DNA of 64,000 nucleotides from Aptenodytes patagonicus (Eukaryota > Chordata > Aves > Sphenisciformes > Spheniscidae), in contig NC_134952.1 in assembly GCF_965638725.1 (NCBI RefSeq), forward strand, positions 66,927,424 through 66,991,423, written 5' to 3'. Positions within the stretch are counted from its first letter, which is position 1. Each line of letters begins with the position of its first letter. The notes beneath the pieces are model-generated. The model saw only the letters and a list, made by a program, of their open reading frames with translations. It had not been told where the DNA came from and did not search any database. The position numbers and the translations under genes were made by a program. Positions 46,927 to 55,990 of the stretch are shown in pieces.

Positions 46927-49900
46927 TATTTATTATTCTGTTTAACAATGGCTCCTCAATTAGTGTACCAGACTCCTTTGTAAGCAGGGTTCATTGTGAT
47001 CAATTGTCATCAAGGCTAGCATTTAGTACATCCAATCAATGATGTTTTATATAATGGCCGTGGTATTGACCGATTTCTAATTTTACAGTATGTTGAGCCC
47101 TGCTGAACTCTTTTAATATGATAATTGCTTTACTAATCAGTAGTCACGATTTGTGTGCAATTGTGGATTATTGACATCAGTTGATATCCCTTGGTATTTG
47201 TATTTGACTATATGAAAGATGCATGTGGTGAAAGACATTTAATATCTACATGGTGGATACTATATAGAGTAATATTGGGGGAAATACTATATCCTTGCAT
47301 ATCAGACTTCTAAGAAATAGGTTATTAGATAATTTAGAAAGGTATATTTCTTCTTTTTATATAGGATAGCTATTAAATACTACCTTTTCAGTTTATACAG
47401 ACATCTATTAAACAGCTTATTTTGTAACTACGTCATAAGCATTCATTTGTTCATACATTAAATACTGTGCTTATCAATTACATAATAGATTTTTTTAAAA
47501 AATGCTCATCATATGGCTACAGGCAGTCTCCTTTACTCATATAATTTATAACTTTACATAAGATGTAAGTATGTACACATGTTCAATAAAATAAACTGTA
47601 TGTTATACTTCAAATAACCGCTCTTTGTCTTATGTTTTATTAATATCATTTTATAAAATACACCTACAAGGGATTATAAGGAAAGTTAGCTATATAAAAA
47701 ATACATTTATGTTAGATTTGAGCTGAGGCTGATTTCTATCCAGATGCTGTCTTACATATTTGGGCTTTTAAGTTATTCTTTGCATGTCGCACCCTCACCG
47801 TTTGCACTGTACGCGTGACACGGGAATCTGGTGGGTGCATCAAGCGCGTACATTACACTGCACAGTCTGCTTCATGTATCAAACGGGGACGGGTCGCTCT
47901 TGCTGTGGGACCAGGAGGTGGCAGCGCTGTATGCATTTCTAACACTGCCATGAGGACTAGAACCTTATTAATGCTCTTTTGGGAAGTACATGACTTACCA
48001 TCACTTAAGGAAAAAAAAAAAGATGAAAAGGTAAGTCAATTTACTGGACATCAGCATGTTTTGCCCTTCCTTAAAATACTGGCATGAACAGAAAAGTACA
48101 GTATCATTTTAAGTGGTAATTTTCTTATATTGGAAGCTTAAGTCATTAAAGAGATCATGAAGTTCTGGAGTAATACATACATACTTTTATTCTTCACCGT
48201 TTCTCCTCTCCAAGTGCAGTAGAAAGCCAGGCTGTGAGGCCTCAGGTCATGGTGGACAGTAAAAGGAGGTGCCATCCTTGTGGTGTGCTCCTTGTGTTGA
48301 TGCCGCAGATTCTTGCATGTCTGCTGGGTTGTCTGTTTGTAGCATTTTTGCTCTGAAGATGGTGTCTGCATCTCCTCCTGTGCTTGATCCATAGAACGGC
48401 TCAGATACTCACAAAAGCCCTTCCATGTTAACACAGTGGTGAAGGTTTCTAGGTGGTTTGGTCAGTTGAGCACAGGTGCTTTTAAGGTCATGAAGGGAAG
48501 ACCATTGCTGAATTGCCTTCTGATGCTTCTCTACCGCTGCAGAACCAAGCTTTAAGTATGCACTTAAATATTTTGTTGTATAAAGGCCAGCATATTTAGC
48601 AACTTGCAGGAACAAGCACTGAGACGTCTCACTGAAAAACGTGCAAGTGTATTGCTTGCTAGAAAGGTCTCAAGGTCCTGTTTCCAAGACTAACGAGGAG
48701 TCTCAGCTGTTATGCTCCAAGTGATAAAATCCTGCTGTAGATGGGAGGCCAAATGACCACAAAGCCTTTGCTTAGGGTATCCAAATGAAAAGTGCTGGAT
48801 GCTGAACACCTGGGAACACTTGCCCCTGGGAGTTATTCATATGACCACTGCATTAGAGAAGATCCCTCTATTCCTTCTTCCCCCTGCAGCATTAAAGAGT
48901 CAGTTTCTCACCGAGTCACCTCAGCATAGGCACCTCTGAGACACTCAAGGTTGTGTGGGACGTGCAGTTTCTGTGGCCTGCAGTTGTCTCCACTGCAGTG
49001 TTTCCTGTTAGCTGTTCTAGCTAGAATCCCCTCCATTTCTGCTTGCTTCTGTTAATGTCCTCTGCGTGTTCACATTTTCCCACTCGTAACGAGAAAGTAA
49101 GCTTGGGGCTTTTAATGGGGTTTTAATTGTAGCTGGATTGCTGAACTCCTAGAAACCTAAATTTCTAAATTATGGAAGTTAAATTTTTGGAGGTGGGGCA
49201 CGTCTGAGTGCTGTGTTTATGAAGTGCACAGTGCTTATGAGCCCTCATCCTTGCTGGAGACAACACACAAGGCTGCAGCTCCGTCAATACACACTGCTAG
49301 GCTTAAAGGGTACGTAGAAGCCAGGCTACTTGTATTTATTTTCAGTGTAATAAGAATTGGAGGTCCATGACAGCAGAAGGTAAAATTCCACTTAGGTTCT
49401 CAGATACAAAGTGAAGCTGAAAACATCTGACTCCTTGTATAAAGGGTATCAATCTTTACAGTGAGTTATAGCAAATACAGTGGTGGAGAGAAAGCATGAC
49501 CTGCTTGCAGCCAGAAGACAGACAAGAGAGTGCAGAATTCCCCCGAGTGGTTTGCTGGCTACCTGCCATTCCTCAACAGCAGAAGATAAAAAGGAGTACT
49601 AGGATAACTACCCTGACCCTATTTATTTTCAATAAAATACAGATATTTACATGAGATGAAACTGTTTGATATTCTGAAGCTGCCCGGCTCCAGTGACAGG
49701 AGACAAATGAAAAGCTACTTTTTATTAGATCTGACCTACCAGAAGCCAATAACGCGTGCAGTAACTTGGCAAAGGGAGAGTGTGACTGCGACTGCCACAT
49801 GAGGTGACACCGTCCAGGCTCTCTTCCTGACTTGGTTCAACAAAATTTCCCTCATCCTGGAAATCAAGTTTGCAGCCGTGCTCCATGCCGCCAAAACTTG

Positions 49901-52004
49901 GTAGGCTCTGATAATTAAGCGGGATAAAATAAGTATAGCCAAAGGAACGTAAAAATAAATCGTTCAGAAAAGCAGTGCGGTAAGACTGATGAGAATTTTA
50001 CAGATGCTTTTTCTCAGCCTTTGATTCAGTCCAACCCCCTGTTAAAATCATGCATTGTGTTACATAGCCGTGCATATTAAGGCAATAAATGTAAATGTAT
50101 TCTTACTACAGACATAAAAATACATTATTACTAGTGTTTATAGAACAAAATTTAAGAATCTTGATAACTTCTCACAAAGTTAAAAAAAAAACCAAAACTT
50201 TTTAGATCCATTTGGAGCACCTGGTTTAGAAAAACTTGAAGCATATAATTTCAACTGAAGCTTTTTTTGTATGTGCTGTACTTTGTGAAATAAGTTGAAA
50301 AATAAGGATATATGAAAATGTTTTCTTCCAAGTTTATCAACGCTGATATATTCTCATGGGATGTTTTTCTCATGGTTTGCACTTTTTACTGGAAAACACT
50401 CCACTAGAAAGCATGATTACATGTAGCCTTTGTACATAAAATAGGCCTTCAAAAAATGAAAGCATGGAAAATTGTTAAAACTAGCACTCTTTCCGTGTCT
50501 TCAGTGGAATCATGCTGTCTTACCTGTGCTGAAAGTGTGGTCCTAGTGCTTGAAAGAAAAAAGTCCTCCTCTCTTAGGAAAACAGGCTCACTGGTAAAAG
50601 TGAGGCAGAGAAATTGTATGTTCTCACAGGCTACAGAGCAAACAAATAAAATGTAATGATGGAATTAATTTGAAACTAATTTATCAGTAGGTAGGTGATC
50701 AGTGGTTTATAACAGCTGTATCTTTTTAAAAGACAAAGGCCACTTGGCAAAGAGAGCAAGCTGTATGTTTGGGGTTTTTTTCTAAAAAAGTCAACAGTTT
50801 TTGCAGTTAACAGCCAGCTATCCTTTTGTGGGAGTGCAAGATAAGTGTAAAGGATGAACTTCAGCATATTCATGATAGGACTTTTCCAGCAGCTCTATCA
50901 CTAGGAGGAGGCTGTCAGGTTAGCAGGCATGTTTCCTTCCTGCTTTCCCAGGCAGAGAAGGTGGTTCTTCAAGCAACTCAAGAACACAATTGATTTTTTT
51001 CCAACTTAACATTAATGTCATTGTGAATTATTCATGCAAACGTGGAGGGGAAACCTGGATGCAATAAAACAAGAGTTTCTGTTTACTTGTGAGTCTCGCC
51101 TCTGTCCTGCTTCTGTTCAGCTTATACGGAGTGGCTGTCTGTGCCTAAAACTGGTCCCATCAAAATACCTTTTTGCCAGTGTTTCTTCCCCACCAATGTG
51201 TAATGACAGCAGGGATCAAACTAGTCACCTTCCCCTGCTCTAAAACACAAATGTTGGTAGAGAATGCTCATTTCCTACTATTTGTTTATGGAGCCTGTGG
51301 ACAGTGGCAGTAGGTCCAATAGCCAGGCTATTGCAGCAGAAAAGTGATGCCTTAATTTCACGTGAAGAATGTTACACGTAGAGGTCTCCAGAATTTTCTT
51401 TTGATGCTTCAGGGACACTGATGGATTTCAGCCCTCTGAGACTCAGAAATTTGCCATATGCCACCAAATTTGACATACACTGTGCTGAGTCAAGACTTCT
51501 TTGCATTTTACTAAAACAGAGGTTAACAAGCATGTGGACTAAGTCAAACAAATTCTTTATTTTCAGTTTTCAAGGTTTTGTTAAAAACAAAAAAAGCTTT
51601 GCCTTGCGCAGGATTATCTGTATTGCAATTCTTGCTTCAGATGGCAATTTAGATGTTACTATCTAAACGAAGATATTGAAATGTAATGGAGATGAAATCT
51701 GTATGACACGTTACTGTGAACGCTCTATTGTTTTCCTCAGGAGCTAGACAGTGTCCACTGTTGCTACCTGGGCTACATCTGTCCTTTGGATGGAGAATTC
51801 TGCTCCTTTGATGCCAGGTGAAAACAAATGAACAAAGCAAGCCTTTGGCCTCTGCCATTTGCACCCCAGATGAAAATTCACGAGCAAGTACTAAATGCCC
51901 GGTATCACTTTCTGCTTGTGAAGCAACAGGCAAAATACAAATTTAAAATGAGCTACCCACAGGTGTATGTGCTGTGAATATCACCCAGTTTGGAAAGTAT
52001 TTAT

Positions 52005-52450
52005 TTATGGCAAAACCAGCCTTCAGCAGGATTTGGACTATTTTCTTCCCTTTTTCAAAAAGTTCTCCTGCTGTGTTGCCCCACACAATGATGTCATCAA
52101 TGTATTGCAGGTGTTCCGGAGCCTCACCCTGTTCCAGTGCAGTCTGGATCAGTCCATGGCAAATGGTGGGGCTGTGTTTCCACCCCTGGGGCAGTCGGTT
52201 CCAGGTGTACTGGACACCCCTCCAAGTGAAAGCAAACTGTGGCCTGCACTCTGCTGCCAAAGGGACTGAGAAAAACGCATTAGCAATATCAACTGTGGCA
52301 TACCACTTGGCTGCCTTTGACTCCAGTTTGTACTGAAGTTCTAGCATGTCCGGCACGGCAGCACTCAGCGGTGGCGTGACTTCATTTAGGCCACGATAGT
52401 CTACTCTTAGTCTCCACTCTCCATTAGACTTCCGCACTGGCCATATGGGA
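52005..52450 (-). pseudogene. Reverse transcriptase fragment of the endogenous retrovirus
   Basis: The minus-strand frame entering at about 52450 shows the retroviral polymerase core: a DYRGLNEV motif, the catalytic VDIANAFF region with its first aspartate, the LPQGWKHSP loop and the YIDD active-site box. Homology is lost after about 52005, so the connection domain, RNase H and integrase are absent. Upstream, between 52450 and 52532, the frame is broken by stop codons and a shift relative to the protease frame. This is a dead fragment. Confidence 0.9.
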
Positions 52451-52531
52451 CTGTTAAAGGGTGAGTGAGTTGCTGATCACTCCTTGGCTCTCCAGTCAAC
52501 GAATCAGCTTATGGATGGGAATCAGGGAGTC

Positions 52532-52990
52532 TCAGTTAGTGCGATATTGCTGCTGGTGCACCGTGGTGGTAGCGATTGGCACCAGTTGGTCTTCGACCTT
52601 CAGCAACCCCACAACAGAGGGGTCCTCCAAAAGACCAGGCAAGGTGGACAGCTGTTTAATTTTTTCCATTTCCAAGGCAGCTATGCCAAAAGCCCACCGG
52701 TACCCTTTTGGGTCCTTGAAATACCCTCTCCTGAGGTAGTCTATGCCAATGATGCACAGAGCATCTGGGCCAGTCACAATGGGGTGTTTTTGCTGCTCAT
52801 TTCCAGTTAGACTTACTTCAGCTTCCAATAGAGTTAGCTGTTGGGATCCCCCTGTCACCCCAGAAATACAGATGGGTTCTGCCCCTCTATAGCTTGATGG
52901 CATTAGGGTACACTGCGCACCGGTGTCTACTAGAGCCTTATACTCCTGTGGGTCCGATGTGCCAGGCCACTGAATCCACACAGTCCAGTA
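52532..52990 (-). pseudogene. Retroviral aspartic protease region of the endogenous retrovirus
   Basis: A minus-strand frame of about 149 codons carries the aspartic protease signature LVDTGAQCTLMP, with the catalytic aspartate codon at 52925-52927, followed by a flap-like glycine-rich segment and a C-terminal IGIDYLRRG block. It is in a different frame from the downstream reverse transcriptase fragment. Only about 0.3 kb separates it from the primer binding site, so gag is deleted or nearly so. Confidence 0.85.
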
Positions 52991-53299
52991 AACCCGGTTG
53001 TCCCTTTCCTCCCCCTGGCTGGAGGCAGGGCCCCTCTAGTGCTCATCACAGTATTCGTTTCTCATTTCTTGTAAATACGAGTCAGAAGTTTCTTCATTAA
53101 GATCAGAAGTAAGATCAGCCCTTCTACTCTGTCTGGGGAACTGCCCGCTGGAAACTGGAGAAGCAATTTTCCTGGAAGAACCCCTTTCTGTGATTGTTTT
53201 CCCTTGCAACTCACGTACCTGTGCCCCTAGGGCTGAGGTAGGTTTTCCATCCCACTTCCTCATGTCCTCTCCATGGTCACGCAGGTAAAACCATAGGGT

Positions 53300-53317
53300 G
53301 CCCCATGTTGGGTGCCA
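53300..53317 (-). other. Retroviral primer binding site, lysine-tRNA-like
   Basis: On the minus strand, eight bases inside the LTR edge, the sequence reads TGGCACCCAACATGGGGC. It differs from the complement of the 3' end of tRNA-Lys(CUU), TGGCGCCCAACGTGGGGC, at two positions, both of which are CpG-to-CpA changes expected from methylation decay. Established knowledge: retroviruses prime with the 3' 18 nt of a host tRNA. Confidence 0.75.
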
Positions 53318-53325
53318 AAAAGGAC

Positions 53326-53885
53326 TGTTGTGGTTTGACCTCAGTCAGCAACTGAGCACCACACAGCCGCTCGCTCACTCTCCTCCCCCCTGTGGGATTG
53401 GGGAGAGCATTGGAAGAGCACAAGTGAGAAAAACTCATGGGTTGAGATAAAAAGTTTAATAATTGAAATAAAATAATAACAACAATAATAATAATGTAAT
53501 AATAATAATACACAAAGCAAGTGATGCACAGTGCAATTGCTCACCACCCACCAACCGATGCCCAGCCAGTCCCCAAGCAGCAGCCCCCCCGGCCAGCTTT
53601 CCCCAGTTTATGTACTGAGCATGACGTCACGTGGTATGGAATGTCCCTTTGGCCAGTTTGGGTCAGCTGTCCTGGCTGTGCCCCCTCCCAGCTTCTTGTG
53701 CACCTCCAGCCTTCTCAGTCGGTAGAGCATGGGAAGCTGAAAAGTCCTTGACTAGTGTAAGCACTACTTAGCAACAACTATAGCCTCCGTGTGTTATCAA
53801 CATTGTTCTCATCCTAAATCCAAAACACAGCACTGTACCAGCTACTAGGAAGGAAATTAACTCTATCCCTGCCAAAACCAGGACA
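53326..53885 (-). repeat. 5' LTR of the truncated endogenous retrovirus
   Basis: Minus-strand LTR from TGTCCTGG (outer end 53885) to CCACAACA (inner edge 53326), 560 bp. It aligns along its whole length with the solo LTR at 1209-1794: similar U3 start, a conserved CRE TGACGTCA (53622-53629, here overlapping a CACGTG E-box at 53628-53633), an ATTAAA poly(A) signal and a U5 with CTCAACCCATGAG. An AAT-rich microsatellite (about 53466-53510) has expanded near the poly(A) signal. Confidence 0.9.
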
Positions 53886-55240
53886 ATGTTTGATTTGTTT
53901 CTGTTCCAGACTTTGGGCACTCTTAATTGACTTGGATCCGCACACCCCTGTAAGGTTTGAAAACCACTTGTAGTACAGCTCTTTGGAGTAGGGACTCTTG
54001 CATTAATGTGTGCATGGCACCAACAGGCTACTGCCTTCAGTCTTAACTGGCCCTTTCGGGCATGATCACAACTAAACACTTAGAGGGATGAAAACACCGA
54101 AGTACTGGTTGACAATCTCAGATCCAGCTGAACAATTGTTTCTGTGGTTGTTGTGCCCAGAGGCTTCATCAGGGATCATCCTGTCTCTGCCTCAGAGAAA
54201 TTATCTAACTAGATGAGGCAAAGAGTGGGAGGAGAGGTGAGACGCCGAAAGCAGAGAAGACTTGTCCAAGATGACGCAGTGCCAGAGCCAAAAATAGGAG
54301 CCAGAATCCAATGCCCTTGTCCACATGACTCTCCTGGAAATAGTTCTTAAGGCCTTGGAGTCTAATTCAGGTTTTTCCTTGGACCCTAAGCACTTGATTT
54401 TTAGATACATTTCTGATCTCTTGAGTATGGAGAGGGAAATCAAATGTCCCTTTTCTAGGAAAAACCTATGAAAGATGAATGCGGACATGAGGTTGAAGGC
54501 CTTTTTCCTGGAGGAAAATGTTCTTCCCTTCCCCCAGGATGCTTCGGCAAGGATGTCATCCCTCTTCTACTTCAGCCTCTTTCTGCTAACACCGCTTTCT
54601 TGGTATAGAACGTGTCATGCCAAGTGCTATATGACAACCGTGCACAGGCCCAGGCAGATAAACCCTCCTCTAGCTGTTTTCCCAAAGTTTTGTTTTTCTT
54701 GGTGTGTGCCTGGTTGGGTACCCTTGGAGACAGTCCCTCAGTGAATCCCTCTTCCCAGCTCAAGGCACGAGACACAACACAGATGGACCAGGCGTGCTGC
54801 CGCCTGAAGCGCAGACCTTGTCCCTTTTTGCTTTTTTAGCTTCTTTATCTACTTTACTGCTCATAGATCCAGGAGCTTTCCCCAATTTTCCTTTTCTCTT
54901 TTAATTCTCAAGCTGCTATTTTCGGGCTTCCTATGGCTTTCCTGCCATGCACCTGCCATGAAGCACAACGGTACACTGTGGCAGTACTGCCGCCCTCCCG
55001 TCCAGCTCCATAGGAGCTGTTTTTCCTACACACGGAGTTTTTAGTGTGGACATGGCCTGTTTTTAGCTGCTTTCTGTCCCCCAAGCATCACCTCCCAAAG
55101 CGAAGCCCCATCTCCCTAGCCCTGTGCTTCCAGAAGGATATGTTCCGTAAGAAGCACCCTCTGTTCCCCTTTGCAAGAAGACACTCGCTGTAGAAACATC
55201 TACTTAAATAAAATGCCTATAGCCCCTTTCAACCTCATGC
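53886..55240. other. Intergenic region between the retroviral fragment and the second GPAT3-family promoter
   Basis: Unique sequence without a recognisable exon, RNA gene or repeat. Composition becomes richer in C and pyrimidines toward 55200, where the CpG island begins. Confidence 0.5.
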
Positions 55241-55990
55241 AGCGGCGGGGCGCTGCTGCCACCCCCGCCGCTGCCCTTGCCCGGCCCCGGGCGGGCGGAG
55301 CCGGGCGGGCCGGAGGCGGGCCGGGGGCGGCCGCGGGGCTTTAGGGCGGCGGGTGGCAGCGCCCGCCCTCTCACTGCCGTCGGCGTTGTCGTCGGGCGCT
55401 GCCCGCGATGGAGGACGTGGGGTCGGTAGCGGTGCGGGTGGGCGCGGTGTGGCTAGCGCTGGTGCTCGCCCTCATCGTGGTGCCCTCGGCGCTGGGCGTC
55501 TCGCTGGGCATCTCCGAGGCCTACATGTGGGTCCTGGTGAAGACGCTGGAGGTAGGCGGGGGCCGCCGTCCCCTCAGCTCGGCGCCCTCCCTCACGCGCC
55601 GGGCCGCACCGCGCGGGGGGGTGGGGGCGGCCCGCGGGGCCTGTCCCGCCACCTCGGGGTACTCCAAAATGGCGCCCCCGGAGAGGTGTTACTCGGGGCC
55701 GGCGTAAGGCGGGGGGCACCCCGGGGGGGCCGGGCATGTCCCCCCTTCCCCCGGCCCGGACTGCTCCTCTCCGGCAGCGCCCTTTCTCCCAGTGGCGCCG
55801 GCGCGTTTGTGCCTCGTCCTGAGGAGGCCTGGCGGGCCCCACCGGCCGGACGCGGCTCCCACCGGCCGGAGGAAGCGTGACTGCTCCGCCGCCGCCTCCA
55901 GCCGTGCCCTGGGCGGTCGCGGGCCCCCGGCGCGGCCGGGAAGGCCCCGCGGGCGGGTGTGAGGATGGGGACGGCTTTTCCCGCCCCTGA
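55240..55990 (+). promoter_or_regulatory. CpG-island promoter of the downstream GPAT3 gene
   Basis: Very GC- and CpG-rich sequence spans the first coding exon. Sp1-type GC boxes GGGCGG occur at 55293-55298, 55325-55330 and 55344-55349, within 115 bp upstream of the ATG at 55408. There is no TATA box. This is typical of a widely expressed gene and contrasts with the upstream GPAT3-like copy. Confidence 0.8.
55408..55551 (+). CDS. GPAT3: GPAT3, first coding exon (gene continues right of the window)
   Basis: A 48-codon exon begins at ATG 55408 and ends before GTAGGC, phase 0, exactly as in the first coding exon of the upstream copy (52 codons, phase 0). It encodes a short N-terminus, a hydrophobic membrane segment (about residues 13-30) and the family block VSLGISEAYMWVLVKTLE, which is close to the equivalent block in mammalian GPAT3. 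It is in the same orientation as the gene at 23886-41175, about 14 kb downstream of its stop. No second exon (expected to open with TGG GCN, as in the upstream copy) was found up to 64000, so intron 1 is at least 8.4 kb. GPAT4 is the other possibility from this exon alone, but the gene neighbourhood favours GPAT3. Confidence 0.85.

Larger units (their letters stand above)
42060..51999. other. Intergenic region between the two GPAT3-family genes, left part
   Basis: No coding exon, RNA gene or clear transposon is recognisable. The region is AT-rich, with scattered homopolymers (T runs near 43866-43884 and 44048-44060), a CTC trinucleotide run near 46905 and a TG/TA/CA palindrome near 45367. The stretch 46920-47650 is particularly AT-rich and non-repetitive. 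The exons of the upstream gene end at 41175 and nothing continuing them appears here. Confidence 0.5.
52000..53885 (-). mobile_element. Truncated endogenous retrovirus: 5' LTR, primer binding site, protease and part of reverse transcriptase
   Basis: Read on the minus strand, the element has a 5' LTR (53885 to 53326), a primer binding site (53317-53300), about 0.3 kb of leader or residual gag/pro sequence, a protease region and the first half of reverse transcriptase. Similarity stops at about 52000. Most of gag, the rest of pol, env if it existed and the 3' LTR are missing, and no target-site duplication can be confirmed. The pol region looks like that of the ERVL-type elements spread through bird genomes. 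Stops and at least one frameshift between protease and reverse transcriptase make it non-functional. Confidence 0.88.
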
